DNA of 64,000 bases from Pseudomonas gingeri (GCF_013386115.1 NZ_JACAOR010000002.1:295080-359079); one strand, 5' to 3'; counted from the first letter of the stretch, positions 25,136-34,490 are shown. The notes: generated by a model from the sequence alone, not told the origin. Translations and numbers: made by a program.

Positions 25136-25595
25136 CGATGGCCGGATCGCCAAGGCCGTCCCCCGAGACACTCAGCCAGCGCCGTTGCGCGGTTTCGTAG
25201 TGCAGGGTGAAGGCACTCATTTCATCGCTGCTGAGTACCAGCAATTGCGGCTGGTTCAGGCGATCACCGAGCTTCAGCGGTCGCCCTTCGAGTTCCAGGC
25301 GGAAGTACAGCCCATCGGGCAGCCGATAAGGTGCCCCCGCCGCACGCCAGTCGGGACGCTCGAAGACCACCACCTGATAGCCACTGGCATTGATCCGCAG
25401 GCCGAACTCCTGGCCATCGAGCACGGCCTGCTCGCGCAGCTGCTGCAACAGTTGCACCAGTGCGCCGGCTTCATCACGGGCCTGGCGGGCCGGGCTGGGC
25501 TTCATGGAGAAGCCGATCAGGCCGACCACCACGCCCATGATCACCACGACCACCAGCAACTCCAGCAGGGTGAAGCCACGCGAACGCCCGTGCAT
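25125..25595 (-). CDS. gspH: Type II secretion minor pseudopilin GspH
   Basis: A 156-residue pseudopilin: leader MHGRSRG, then FTLLELLVVVVIMGVVVGL, then a beta-rich GspH domain (LREQAVLDGQEFGLRINAS). It connects the pseudopilus shaft with the tip. It starts 3 bases after the gspG stop. Confidence 0.88.
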   Translation of the reverse strand: MHGRSRGFTLLELLVVVVIMGVVVGLIGFSMKPSPARQARDEAGALVQLLQQLREQAVLDGQEFGLRINASGYQVVVFERPDWRAAGAPYRLPDGLYFRLELEGRPLKLGDRLNQPQLLVLSSDEMSAFTLHYETAQRRWLSVSGDGLGDPAIDES

Positions 25596-25598
25596 CGG

Positions 25599-26039
25599 TC
25601 AACTGCCCCAGTTGCCGATATCGGCGGCCAGTTCCTCGCCGCCGGACACACCGTCGGCGCCGAAGGAGTAGAGGTCGTAGCCCTTGGCGCGGGTGCCCGG
25701 GCTCAGGTACTGGTAGGGCGTGCCCCAGGGATCGACCGGCAGGTGCTTCAGGTAGCCGTGGGGATTCCAGTTCCCTGGTTCCGGCGTACCCAGCGGTTTG
25801 CGCACCAGGGCCTCCAGCCCCTGCTGCGTCGAGGGATAGTTGAAGTTGTCGAGACGGTACATCTCCAACGCGGTGCCGATGGCCTGGATATCGGTGCGGG
25901 CGGCCGTGACCCTGGCCTGGTCCGTGCGGCCCATGAACTGTGGCACCACCAGCGCGCCCAGCACGCCGATGATCACCACCACGACCATGATTTCAATCAG
26001 GGTGAAGCCGCGTTGCACAGAGGTTCGAGAAATTTTCAT
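25599..26039 (-). CDS. gspG: Type II secretion major pseudopilin GspG
   Basis: A 146-residue major pseudopilin. Leader MKISRTSVQRG is followed by FTLIEIMVVVVIIGVLGALV. The C-terminus YSFGADGVSGGEELAADIGNW carries the conserved calcium-binding loop of GspG. It polymerises into the piston that pushes substrates through the secretin. Processing needs a prepilin peptidase; none is encoded here, so the type IV pilus PilD elsewhere must serve. Confidence 0.92.
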   Translation of the reverse strand: MKISRTSVQRGFTLIEIMVVVVIIGVLGALVVPQFMGRTDQARVTAARTDIQAIGTALEMYRLDNFNYPSTQQGLEALVRKPLGTPEPGNWNPHGYLKHLPVDPWGTPYQYLSPGTRAKGYDLYSFGADGVSGGEELAADIGNWGS

Positions 26040-26042
26040 GGG

Positions 26043-27254
26043 TCAATTCACCATTTGGTTGAGGCTGAGAATCGGCAGCAGGATCGCCATGACGATCAGC
26101 AGCACGACGCCGCCCATCACCACCAGCATTGCCGGCTCGAACAGACTCACGACCAGCGCAATGCGGGCCGCGAGGGTTTTCTCCTGTTGCTCGGCGGCCC
26201 GCGCCAGCATGCTGTCCAGTTCGCCCGCGCGCTCGCCGCTGGCGATCATGTGCAGCATCAGCGGCGGGATATCGCCGCTCTGCTCCAGCCCCCGGGTCAG
26301 GGTGCCGCCCTCGCGCACCGAGCGGGCGACCTCGAGCATGCGCGCGCGAATCGCCAGGTTGCCGATCACCGTGGCGGAGATTTCCAGGGCATCCACCAGG
26401 GGCACGGCGCTCTTGCAGAGAATCGCCAGGGTGCTGGCAAAGCGCGCCGCTTCCACCGCGCGCAACACCCCGCCGGCCAGCGGCGCGCGCAACAGCCAGG
26501 CATGCCAGCGCAGGCGCACCCGCTGGCGGCTCAAGGCCAACCGCAGGAGCAGGCCCAGGCCGAGCGCCCCGACCAGGATCGGCACCGCGTGGGCACGCAG
26601 GCCGTCGCTGAGGCCGATCAGGCCACGGGTGAGCAACGGCAACTCGCGGCCGCCGTCGATAAAGATCCGCACCACATCCGGCACCACATAGCCCAGTAGA
26701 AAGCCGACGATGCCCATCGATGCCAGCAGCAGGATCAGCGGGTAGACCAGCGCCAGCTGGATCTTCTGCCGTGATTGCTGGCGGGCTTCGGTGTAGTGCG
26801 CCAGTTGCTCCAGTACCTGCCCCAGGTGCCCCGAGCGCTCGCCGGCCGCCAGGGTGGCGCGCAACAGCTCGGGGAAGGCCCTGGGGAAACCGGCCAGCGC
26901 CGAGGACAGCGCATAGCCCTCCATGACCCGGCCGCGAACCGCCGTCAACAGGTTGCCGGCCCGGCGCTTCCCGCTCTGCGCCGCCACGGCCAGCAGGGCT
27001 TCTTCCAGCGGCAACCCGGCCTGGATCAGGGTCGACAATTGCAGGGTCAGCAGCGCCAGCTCGGCAGCGCTCAGGCGCGTATCGGCGCCATGGCCGGCGA
27101 ACGCGACGGACGGGCTCCGGGTCGCTTTCAGTTCGGTCGGCAACAGGCCACGCTCGCGTAACAACTGCCGCGCATGCCGGGCGCTCTCGGCCTGCTGTTG
27201 ACCACGGCAACGGCGGCCGTGAAGGTCCTGGGCGTGATAATCGAAGGTCGGCAT
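26043..27254 (-). CDS. gspF: Type II secretion inner membrane platform protein GspF
   Basis: A 403-residue protein with two repeated T2SSF cytoplasmic domains (about 70-190 and 270-390) and three membrane helices (around 168-190, 215-240 and 372-395). MPTFDYHAQDLHGRR is the usual N-terminus. It is the polytopic core of the assembly platform contacted by GspE and GspL. It lies 2 bases after gspE and 3 bases before gspG. Confidence 0.92.
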   Translation of the reverse strand: MPTFDYHAQDLHGRRCRGQQQAESARHARQLLRERGLLPTELKATRSPSVAFAGHGADTRLSAAELALLTLQLSTLIQAGLPLEEALLAVAAQSGKRRAGNLLTAVRGRVMEGYALSSALAGFPRAFPELLRATLAAGERSGHLGQVLEQLAHYTEARQQSRQKIQLALVYPLILLLASMGIVGFLLGYVVPDVVRIFIDGGRELPLLTRGLIGLSDGLRAHAVPILVGALGLGLLLRLALSRQRVRLRWHAWLLRAPLAGGVLRAVEAARFASTLAILCKSAVPLVDALEISATVIGNLAIRARMLEVARSVREGGTLTRGLEQSGDIPPLMLHMIASGERAGELDSMLARAAEQQEKTLAARIALVVSLFEPAMLVVMGGVVLLIVMAILLPILSLNQMVN

Positions 27255-27256
27255 CC

Positions 27257-28720
27257 TCAGTCTTCCTGCGTGACGCGCAGCAGTTCATCGAGGCTGGTGC
27301 GACCTTCCAGGACCAGCCGTTGGCCGTCCTGGAACAGGCTCGGCGCGACACACCGGGCCTGGCGTGCCAGTTCCGGTTCGCCGGCACCGTGGTGGATCAA
27401 ACCGGCCAGGTCCGGGGTGATGCCGATCAGTTCATGGATCGCGGTGCGCCCGCGATAACCCTGCTGGCAATGCTCGCAGCCCACGGCGCGGAACAGCGTC
27501 GCCGTGGCCCGTGGCTCCAGGCCGAGACGCTGGCGGGCCGCGAGGTCCGCGACCTCGGGCAGCTTGCACGCGGGACACAGGGTGCGCACCAGGCGTTGGG
27601 CCAGGACGCCGACCAGCGATGACGCCAGCAGGTACGCGTCGACGCCCATGTCCAGCAAGCGTGTCACCGCACCCGCCGCGCTGTTGGTGTGCAGGGTCGA
27701 GAGCACCAGGTGCCCGGTCAGGGACGCCTGCACGGCAATGGCGGCGGTTTCCCGGTCGCGTATCTCGCCGACCATCACCACGTCCGGATCCTGGCGCAGG
27801 ATCGCCCGCAAGCCGCGGGCAAAGGTCATCTCGACCTTGGGATTGACCGGGGTCTGGCCGATGCCCGGCAGGTGGTACTCGATGGGGTCTTCGACCGTGA
27901 GGATGTTGCGCGTCTGGTCGTTGAGATGACTCAGCGCCGCGTAGAGGCTGGTGGTCTTGCCGGAGCCGGTCGGCCCGGTGACCAGGAAGATCCCGTGGGG
28001 CTTGCCGAGGATTCGCCGGAACCGTTCCAGGGTTTGCGCCGGCATGCCCAGGCTTTCAAGCTCGAGACGTCCGGCCTGCTTGTCGAGCAGGCGCAAAACC
28101 ACTCGCTCGCCATGGGCCGAAGGCAGGGTGGAAACCCGCACGTCGACCTCATGCCCGGCCAGCCGCAAGGCCATGCGGCCATCCTGGGGCACGCGTTTCT
28201 CGGCGATATCCAGCCGCGCCATGACCTTGATCCGCGACACCAGCAGGGTGGCCAGTTCCCGCCGGGGCCTGAGCACTTCGCGCAACTGGCCGTCGATCCG
28301 CAGGCGGACCGAGACGCTGTGCTCGAAGGTCTCCAGATGCACGTCCGAGGCCTTCTCGCGCACGGCCTCGCTGAGCAGGGCATTGATCAGGCGGATGATC
28401 GGCGCATCGCCTTCCTGCTCCAGCAGGTCGGCGGTCTGCGGCAGTTGGTCGGCCAGGCTGATCAGGTCCAGTTCGTCGTCCAGGCCCTGGGCGACCTGCT
28501 CGGCGGCGCTCTGGCCATCGCTGTAGGCGGCGGCCAGGCGAGCGGCGAACGTCGGTCCGTCGAGCACCTGCACAGGCCAGTCCCGGCCGAGCATTCGCCG
28601 TGCCTCGGACAAGGCGGTCAGCGGCGTGTCCTCGCGTATCGACAGGAGCGCTGTCTCGCCCTGCGGCTCCAGCAGTACGCCAGAACGCCGGGCAAAGCCG
28701 AACGGCAACCGTTGCCTCAT
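27257..28720 (-). CDS. gspE: Type II secretion ATPase GspE
   Basis: A 487-residue secretion ATPase. It has an N1/N2 domain followed by the ATPase core with Walker A GPTGSGKTTSLYAAL, the Asp box VEDPIEY, Walker B GEIRDRETA, and the zinc tetracysteine motif (CPAC near residue 400 and CEHC about 30 residues later). It powers pseudopilus growth from the cytoplasmic face. It overlaps the gspD stop by 4 bases. Confidence 0.93.
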   Translation of the reverse strand: MRQRLPFGFARRSGVLLEPQGETALLSIREDTPLTALSEARRMLGRDWPVQVLDGPTFAARLAAAYSDGQSAAEQVAQGLDDELDLISLADQLPQTADLLEQEGDAPIIRLINALLSEAVREKASDVHLETFEHSVSVRLRIDGQLREVLRPRRELATLLVSRIKVMARLDIAEKRVPQDGRMALRLAGHEVDVRVSTLPSAHGERVVLRLLDKQAGRLELESLGMPAQTLERFRRILGKPHGIFLVTGPTGSGKTTSLYAALSHLNDQTRNILTVEDPIEYHLPGIGQTPVNPKVEMTFARGLRAILRQDPDVVMVGEIRDRETAAIAVQASLTGHLVLSTLHTNSAAGAVTRLLDMGVDAYLLASSLVGVLAQRLVRTLCPACKLPEVADLAARQRLGLEPRATATLFRAVGCEHCQQGYRGRTAIHELIGITPDLAGLIHHGAGEPELARQARCVAPSLFQDGQRLVLEGRTSLDELLRVTQED

Positions 28721-30627
28721 GGTGCGTCCGCCTGATTGCGGCGCAGATCGATCGCCGCCTCGTCGCGTCCCTCGAACAGTTGCTGCGGGTCGCTGGGCAG
28801 CAGCAGCGAATTGCCCTGGCGGACCGAAGGCCGGCTGAGTTCGCGCAATCGGTCGTAGCGCTGGGCACTGACCTCGACCAGGTCTTCCTTGCCGCGCACG
28901 ATGCTCGGCCGGAGGAATACCATGAGGTTGGTTTTTTCGTGCTTTTCACTGTTCCAGCGAAACAGCGCGCCCAGGTACGGGATATCGCGCAACAGCGGCA
29001 CGCCGCTTTCCTGGGTGCGGATGCTGTCCTTGATCAGGCCGCCGATCACGATGATTTCGCCATCGTCGGCAAGGATGGTGCTCTTCAGGGTACGCTTGTT
29101 GGTGATCAGGTCATCGGTGATCTCCGTGCTCTTGGTCAGCTCGGAGTTTTCCTGCTCGACCTGCAGCCGCAGGGTCGAGCCTTCGTTGATATGTGGGCGG
29201 ATCTTCAGCTTGATCCCGATATCATGGCGCGTGACCGTGTTGTAGGGCTTGCCGTTGCCGTCGTCGGAGGGCTGGTAGGAGCCGCTCTTGAAGGGCACGT
29301 TCTGGCCCACCAGGATCTCCGCTTCCTGGTTGTCCAGGGTCAGCAGGCTGGGGGTGGACAGCACATTGTTGCGGGTATTGCTGGCCAGGGCGGACACCAG
29401 CATGCCGAAACGATCACTGCCGATGCGTAACACGGCACCGCCTTCGCGCGGCAGGGTGCCGGCGGCGAAAGCCGGCAGGGTGATGTCCGTACCGGGAAAG
29501 GCGATGCTGCCCCGGACACTGCCGGATCTGCCGCCCCACTGCACCCCCAGGGCCTCATTGATATCCCCGGAAATCTCGACAATCGCCGCGTGGATCAGCA
29601 CTTGCGAGCGCGGCTGGTCCAGCTGACGCACGATGCTCTCCAGGGTACGCACCTGGGCCGGTTCGGCAATCAGCACCAGCGCGTTCTGGCTCTCGTCGGC
29701 CTTGACCACGGCCTTGCCCGACGACGTGTCCCGGCTGGTGCCACCACCGGCATCCTGACCGAGCCCCTGCCCCATGGCATCCAGCACTTCGGCCAACTGC
29801 CTGGCATCGCTGTGTCGCAGGCGGATCACCCGGGCGTTGTCCGCGAGCACCGGCGCCGGTGTGTCGAGTGAACGGGCCATTTCGCCCAGGCGCCTGCGCA
29901 CGACTTCGGGGCCGATCAGCAGCAGGCGATTGTTGCGGGTATCGGCAATCACCTGGCTGCCCGACTCGGCACCCTGCTTGCCCAGGGATTGCTCCATCAC
30001 GCGGGCCAGGTCAGCCGCCAGACCGTGCTTCAGTTGCACGACGCCGTGGGTATTCTTGTGGCCCGCGTCCAGTTGCCGGACGATCTTCGCGACCCGCCGG
30101 ACATTGGCCGCACCATCGGTGATCACCAGCGCATTGGCCGAGGCCGAGGGGCCGACATAGCCATTGACCGACACCAGCGGGCGCACCAGTGCGGCGATAT
30201 CCGTGGCCACGCTGTTGTTCAAGGCCACCACTTCGGTGACGAACTGCCCGGTCCCGGCCGCAGCGTTGTCGATACCACTGGCACGGGTGCGCGCATCCGC
30301 CACCGGCGTGACCAGGATACGATCGCCTTCATCGATGACCGTGAAGTTGTGGGCATCCAGTACCGAATAGAACAGCCGCCGCACACCCTCACGGTCCAGG
30401 GCCTGCTCCGAGAGTACGGTGACACGCCCCTGCACCCGTGGGTCGAGGACCACCGTGGTGCCGAGTATCGAGGACATTTCCCGGACCACGTCGCGCAGCT
30501 CGGCATCATTCATCGCCAGTTGCCATTGTGGCTCCTCGGCGCCCGCCGCGGTGACCAGGAGCAGCATCGACAAGAGCAGGCCGGGGACCATCAGGCACCA
30601 CGCAGCGGTTGCGGCGGACGGCTTCAT
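28717..30627 (-). CDS. gspD: Type II secretion outer membrane secretin GspD
   Basis: A 636-residue secretin. A signal peptide (cut near AGA/EEP) leads to the N0 domain (MNDAELRDVVREMSSILG), then N1-N3 ring domains including a Gly/Ser-rich linker (DAGGGTSRDTSSGK), and the C-terminal secretin domain (VPFKSGSYQPSDDG; IVIGGLIKDS). It forms the outer membrane channel. No pilotin (GspS) gene lies nearby. The gene is directly adjacent to the gspC stop. Confidence 0.93.
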   Translation of the reverse strand: MKPSAATAAWCLMVPGLLLSMLLLVTAAGAEEPQWQLAMNDAELRDVVREMSSILGTTVVLDPRVQGRVTVLSEQALDREGVRRLFYSVLDAHNFTVIDEGDRILVTPVADARTRASGIDNAAAGTGQFVTEVVALNNSVATDIAALVRPLVSVNGYVGPSASANALVITDGAANVRRVAKIVRQLDAGHKNTHGVVQLKHGLAADLARVMEQSLGKQGAESGSQVIADTRNNRLLLIGPEVVRRRLGEMARSLDTPAPVLADNARVIRLRHSDARQLAEVLDAMGQGLGQDAGGGTSRDTSSGKAVVKADESQNALVLIAEPAQVRTLESIVRQLDQPRSQVLIHAAIVEISGDINEALGVQWGGRSGSVRGSIAFPGTDITLPAFAAGTLPREGGAVLRIGSDRFGMLVSALASNTRNNVLSTPSLLTLDNQEAEILVGQNVPFKSGSYQPSDDGNGKPYNTVTRHDIGIKLKIRPHINEGSTLRLQVEQENSELTKSTEITDDLITNKRTLKSTILADDGEIIVIGGLIKDSIRTQESGVPLLRDIPYLGALFRWNSEKHEKTNLMVFLRPSIVRGKEDLVEVSAQRYDRLRELSRPSVRQGNSLLLPSDPQQLFEGRDEAAIDLRRNQADAP

Positions 30628-31137
30628 TCACTCACTCTGATGCTGGGCGGTTGGCCGCAGGTAAAGGGAAGACCCGGCAGCGGTACTTCCGCCGGCCGCC
30701 AGCAGCAGCCTCGCAGGCTGCTCCAGGGCCAGCGACTCCTCGCGTCCGTTGCGCCAGAGCACCACGCGCCCGACCTCGACCCGGCGCAGGACACTACCGC
30801 CGGGCAGGCGATCGCCGACCTGATAGATTCGCTGGCCCTGCGCCCCGCCCAGCAACGCCCGTGACGCCCCTGAACTGGCGACGAAACTGGCGCGCAGTTG
30901 CAGCGCCTCGGCGCTACGGACCAGCGCATCGGTGGGCGACAGGCCAAGCACCGTAGCCACTGCTACCGGGTCGAGGGGCTCGGGCCGGGGCGCCGGGGCC
31001 GTCGAAATGAAGTTGAAGACCGGAGCCGCCGGCAGGTCCTGGCGAAAGACCCACTCGCGCCAGCCCAGCCAGCCGCCATACACCAGCGGCGCCAGGCACA
31101 ACAGGACACGCAGCAGAATCGTGGCGTACCGCCCCAT
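30628..31137 (-). CDS. gspC: Type II secretion protein GspC, short form without PDZ domain
   Basis: A 169-residue bitopic protein: one membrane helix (about 6-25), a proline-rich linker, then the homology region (about 60-140, QRIYQVGDRLPGGSVLRRVE), which contacts the secretin N0 domain. The C-terminal PDZ or coiled-coil of longer GspC proteins is absent. It is the first gene of the operon. The start is uncertain: ATG 31137 has GGTGA 8 bases upstream, GTG 31149 is possible, and the frame continues open to 31218. Confidence 0.85.
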   Translation of the reverse strand: MGRYATILLRVLLCLAPLVYGGWLGWREWVFRQDLPAAPVFNFISTAPAPRPEPLDPVAVATVLGLSPTDALVRSAEALQLRASFVASSGASRALLGGAQGQRIYQVGDRLPGGSVLRRVEVGRVVLWRNGREESLALEQPARLLLAAGGSTAAGSSLYLRPTAQHQSE

Positions 31138-31394
31138 CTGGATATTCACCAGACCATGCGCCAGAGAATCGAATTCTTTGTATTCACAAGTACCAGCACC
31201 CTGACCAAAAATAAACACTCATTATTTATATAAACCACTCATTCAAAAACAGTCACTTGAAAGCTACTAAAAAGTTACTTAAAACATCACGAACAAAAAA
31301 CAGAACAACAAAAAATCAATAACACATTCAAAAAACGACCACACGAATCTGAAGCAACTTATCCAGACGTTGCCTCAGACTCCTGATACTCGGG
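31138..31394. other. AT-rich spacer between the T2SS operon and the LPMO gene
   Basis: These 257 bases are strongly AT-rich (runs such as ATTATTTATATAAA at 31221-31234) in an otherwise GC-rich region. They must hold the promoter of the gsp operon and the 3' end of the LPMO transcript. I see no convincing terminator hairpin and no unambiguous -35/-10 pair. Such AT-rich islands in Pseudomonas are typical targets of MvaT/MvaU silencers (inference). Confidence 0.5.
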
Positions 31395-32843
31395 TTATCT
31401 GGCTATCCAGGCATCCTGCCAGTTGGAACCATGTCCGGGTACATAGTGGTGACTACTGATCTTGCACCAATCTCCGGCGGGAAAAGGCTTGCACTCGTAG
31501 ACCTTGTCACCCTGCAATACCGTGGTACCGGGCTTGTAGTCGGCAATACCCTGCGGATAGACCGCGTCGTATTCCTGATCGCTGCCTTCGCCGCCCAGCT
31601 CGATGGACACCAGGTCCTGGCGCGTGGTCCGTCCATCGACGGTCGTGCCGACCAGCTTGAGCTGGTGAGTGCCCGGCGCGCTGCGCACATCCACGTTCAG
31701 CCAGGTCGAACCGGCCTCCACCTGCTGCGTGACGGAACCCACGGGCTTGTTGCCGGCGTCGAAGACCGTGACCTCGACATTCATCGCACGGTTGCCAAGG
31801 ATCGGCACCGGCAGACTCACCCGCCCCTTGTCCAGCGCGTAGTCGTTGCTGATCGCCGAGATGCGCAGGTCGGCGTCGGCATCTTCCTTCAACTCCATCT
31901 GCAACTCGTAGCGCCTGACGCCACTTTCGGCCTTGGCAAAGACCTTGTTCGCACCCTTGATCGGATGGATGTTGCCGTCCTCGTCACGCACGCCGGCGCG
32001 GACCAGTTCCTGGGTGCGGTTGATCTGCTCGGCAAGCTTGAACGACCAGTTCTCCGGTCGGCCTTCCTCGGCGGTATCGATGCTGATCCCGACACGCCGC
32101 TCGTTGATCTCGCCATCGGCGCCAAAGGCCCGGGCCTTGACCGCGTCCCCCACCAGCAAGGCCGCCGGCGCCGGGGTGATGTGGCCGACGGTGTTCCAGC
32201 CGTCCGGCGCGACCGCCTCGGCCAGGATGTTCACATCGGCCACGTTGTAGAAGGCCGCATCGGTATCGCCGACCGTCCATACGCCCAGGATGACGTGCTG
32301 GCCGCTCTTGTCCGGCGGAATGACACAGGCATGCCGGGCGCCGGAAACCGGTAGCGCGTTGCCGCCCTCGACCGTGCAGAAGGGCGTGCCGTCAAACGAG
32401 GCACGGCTCAGTGGCAGGTTGGGGTTCCAGCCGGAGCGGGTAATGAAATACTCGTGCCGGGTCGCCGGGTGCGCCGCCGTGTACTGCCAGGCGAACTGGA
32501 TCTCGCGGTCCTTGATTTCGGTCAGGTGCCAACGCGTCGCGCTCTGGGCGTCCAGCGCGGAGAAATTGGCCGCGCCGCCACTGGCGATCCGGCCATCGAC
32601 GGGACCTTGCAACGGGTTGCCGCCCGCCCCCGCCGGGAATCCCTTGAATGTCTCGCCGACGCTTTGCGGCTCGTACTGCGCGCCTCCACAATCCTTGTTG
32701 AGGCCTTGCTGACAGGCATAGGCCCGTGAAGGTGGATCACTCAGGTAACCATGGGCCGCCACCTGTTGCGAAGCGATCAGCGCCACCAGCATGGCCAGGG
32801 AAGAAGCCCCTCCCGATACCGAACTTGAACGTCTTTTTATCAT
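31395..32843 (-). CDS. Chitin-active lytic polysaccharide monooxygenase (AA10, GbpA-like)
   Basis: A 482-residue secreted protein. The signal peptide ends at QQVAA so that His31 becomes the mature N-terminal copper ligand (HGYLSDPPSRAYACQQG). The second ligand lies in TAAHPATRHEYFITR, and HVILGVWTVGDTDAAFYNV is the axial-residue segment of chitin AA10 enzymes. After the catalytic domain (to about 215) come GbpA-type middle domains and a C-terminal CBM5/12- or CBM73-like chitin-binding module (VYECKPFPAGDWCK near 440). It oxidatively cleaves crystalline chitin. ATG 32843 is chosen because GGAG lies 9 bases upstream. It is transcribed in the same direction as the T2SS operon and is a likely substrate of it, as CbpD is in P. 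aeruginosa. Confidence 0.9.
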   Translation of the reverse strand: MIKRRSSSVSGGASSLAMLVALIASQQVAAHGYLSDPPSRAYACQQGLNKDCGGAQYEPQSVGETFKGFPAGAGGNPLQGPVDGRIASGGAANFSALDAQSATRWHLTEIKDREIQFAWQYTAAHPATRHEYFITRSGWNPNLPLSRASFDGTPFCTVEGGNALPVSGARHACVIPPDKSGQHVILGVWTVGDTDAAFYNVADVNILAEAVAPDGWNTVGHITPAPAALLVGDAVKARAFGADGEINERRVGISIDTAEEGRPENWSFKLAEQINRTQELVRAGVRDEDGNIHPIKGANKVFAKAESGVRRYELQMELKEDADADLRISAISNDYALDKGRVSLPVPILGNRAMNVEVTVFDAGNKPVGSVTQQVEAGSTWLNVDVRSAPGTHQLKLVGTTVDGRTTRQDLVSIELGGEGSDQEYDAVYPQGIADYKPGTTVLQGDKVYECKPFPAGDWCKISSHHYVPGHGSNWQDAWIAR

Positions 32844-33300
32844 GCAATCCAACTCCAGAGTCATATTTGACGAGGCCACGCACTCTCCCTGTGCGAAGCA
32901 CGCCGCTTCCTTATCGATGCCACTCTTAATTATCACGAACATCATGTTCATGATGACCAACCTCATCTATTCGAAACTATGCGAACCTGAAAGATACAAG
33001 ACGTTCGAACACCAGAAGTCCGGAGAAAAACTTCTCATTGTTCGTACAAGCGAAAACAAATAGTCCTACAGCAAAGTTATCGAGAGATGCGCCGCTGTAA
33101 CTTTCCGAATAAGAATCAGGCTTTGTATTGTACGAATATTTAGTTTTTTAGCTGTCGGATAACTCCGACTATGAGGAAGGATCGGTCAGCAATCAGGCAT
33201 CAACCCCTGGAAAACCCGTATTCCAGGAGAAAGAAGAGACAAGGCGGGATAAAGCGAGACAGGCCGCAAGCCCCGCCGGGGCGGGGCTTGGGCCGAGGAA
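32844..33300. other. Long AT-rich intergenic region upstream of the LPMO gene
   Basis: The gap is 457 bases and is AT-rich from about 32850 to 33180, returning to high GC near hemE. It probably contains the LPMO promoter and operators. Two small dyads stand out: AGAAGT/ACTTCT at 33014-33035 and GTCGGATAACTCCGAC at 33154-33169. Short open frames here are not convincing as genes. Confidence 0.5.
33267..33290 (-). terminator. GC-rich hairpin downstream of hemE
   Basis: CAAGCCCCGC and GCGGGGCTTG form a perfect 10-bp stem with a 4-base loop, 10 bases past the hemE stop in the direction of transcription. No U-tract follows, so it could be a weak terminator or an RNA 3'-end stabiliser. Confidence 0.45.
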
Positions 33301-34368
33301 TCAGCGATGGTACTGCGCGGAAAACTCGTGCACGGCGTTGATAAAGGCGCCGGCATGTTCCGGATCGACTTCCGGGGTGATGCCATGGCCCAGGTTGAAC
33401 ACGTGGCCCGAACCCTCGCCGTAGCTGCCGAGGATCCGCGCCACTTCGGCACGGATCGCCTCGGGTTTGGCATAAAGCACGGTAGGGTCCATGTTGCCTT
33501 GCAGCGCGACCTTGCCGCCCACCCGGCGACGGGCGTCGCCCAGGTCACAGGTCCAGTCCAGGCCCAGGGCATCGGCGCCCGCCTCGGCAATGCTTTCCAG
33601 CCACAGGCCGCCGTTCTTGGTGAACAGGATCACCGGCACCTTGCGCCCTTCATGCTCGCGGATCAGCCCGCTGACGATCTTGCGCATGTAGGCCAGGGAG
33701 AACTCCTGATAGGCCGCCGCCGACAGGTTGCCGCCCCAGGTGTCGAAGATCTGCACGGCCTGGGCGCCGGCCAGGATCTGCCCGTTGAGGTACGAGGTCA
33801 CCGACTGGGCCAGCTTGTCCAGCAGCAGGTGCAGGGCCTGCGGGTTGTCGTAGAGCATGGCCTTGGTCTTGCGGAAGTCTTTCGACGAGCCGCCTTCGAC
33901 CATGTAGGTCGCCAGGGTCCAGGGGCTGCCCGAGAAGCCGATCAGCGGCACCCGGCCGTTGAGTTCACGGCGAATGGTGCTGACCGCGTCCATGACATAA
34001 CCCAGGTCCTTCTGTGGATCGGGGATCGGCAGGGCTTCGATATCCGCCAGGGTGCTGACGACTTTCTTGAAGCGCGGGCCTTCGCCGGTCTCGAAATACA
34101 GGCCCTGGCCCATGGCATCGGGGATGGTCAGGATGTCGGAGAACAGAATGGCGGCGTCCAGGCCCGGGTAGCGGTCCAGGGGCTGCAGGGTGACTTCGCA
34201 GGCGAACGACGGGTTCATGCACAGGCTCATGAAGTCGCCGGCCTTGGCGCGACTGGCGCGGTATTCAGGCAGGTAGCGGCCGGCCTGACGCATCATCCAC
34301 ACGGGAGTAACGTCTACGGGTTGCTTGAGCAGGGCGCGCAGGAAACGGTCGTTCTTCAGGGCAGTCAT
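33301..34368 (-). CDS. hemE: Uroporphyrinogen III decarboxylase
   Basis: A 355-residue enzyme converting uroporphyrinogen III to coproporphyrinogen III by removal of four acetate carboxyls. The active-site signature [16 protein letters not shown] lies near residues 21-36 and [16 protein letters not shown] near 143-158, both diagnostic. Cytoplasmic, cofactor-free, heme pathway. It lies downstream of gltBD in the same direction but behind a strong terminator and a REPIN, so it has its own promoter. Confidence 0.96.
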   Translation of the reverse strand: MTALKNDRFLRALLKQPVDVTPVWMMRQAGRYLPEYRASRAKAGDFMSLCMNPSFACEVTLQPLDRYPGLDAAILFSDILTIPDAMGQGLYFETGEGPRFKKVVSTLADIEALPIPDPQKDLGYVMDAVSTIRRELNGRVPLIGFSGSPWTLATYMVEGGSSKDFRKTKAMLYDNPQALHLLLDKLAQSVTSYLNGQILAGAQAVQIFDTWGGNLSAAAYQEFSLAYMRKIVSGLIREHEGRKVPVILFTKNGGLWLESIAEAGADALGLDWTCDLGDARRRVGGKVALQGNMDPTVLYAKPEAIRAEVARILGSYGEGSGHVFNLGHGITPEVDPEHAGAFINAVHEFSAQYHR

Positions 34369-34414
34369 GTCGGCATCCGGAAAAAAAGTGCGGGCATTTT
34401 CTCAGAGCGCGACG

Positions 34415-34444
34415 CAAAAGGCACGGCAAGAGCCGTGCCTTTTG
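34415..34444. terminator. Rho-independent terminator after gltBD
   Basis: CAAAAGGCACGGC and GCCGTGCCTTTTG form a 13-bp perfect stem with a 4-base loop (AAGA). The flanking A/T ends make it bidirectional in appearance. It lies between the gltD stop and the hemE start and should end the gltBD message. Confidence 0.75.
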
Positions 34445-34490
34445 TCTATCGGGTCAATTTGTCGCGGGTATCGAGAGCGACACGGCCTGC

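Noticed and set aside
24798..26699. 633-codon plus-strand open frame over gspI-F
   Set aside because: Spans several complete gsp genes on the other strand; His/Gln-rich antisense translation with no domain.
32791..33063. Small plus-strand frame upstream of the LPMO gene
   Set aside because: Overlaps the LPMO start antisense and lies in AT-rich regulatory DNA with no ribosome site; not convincing as a gene.
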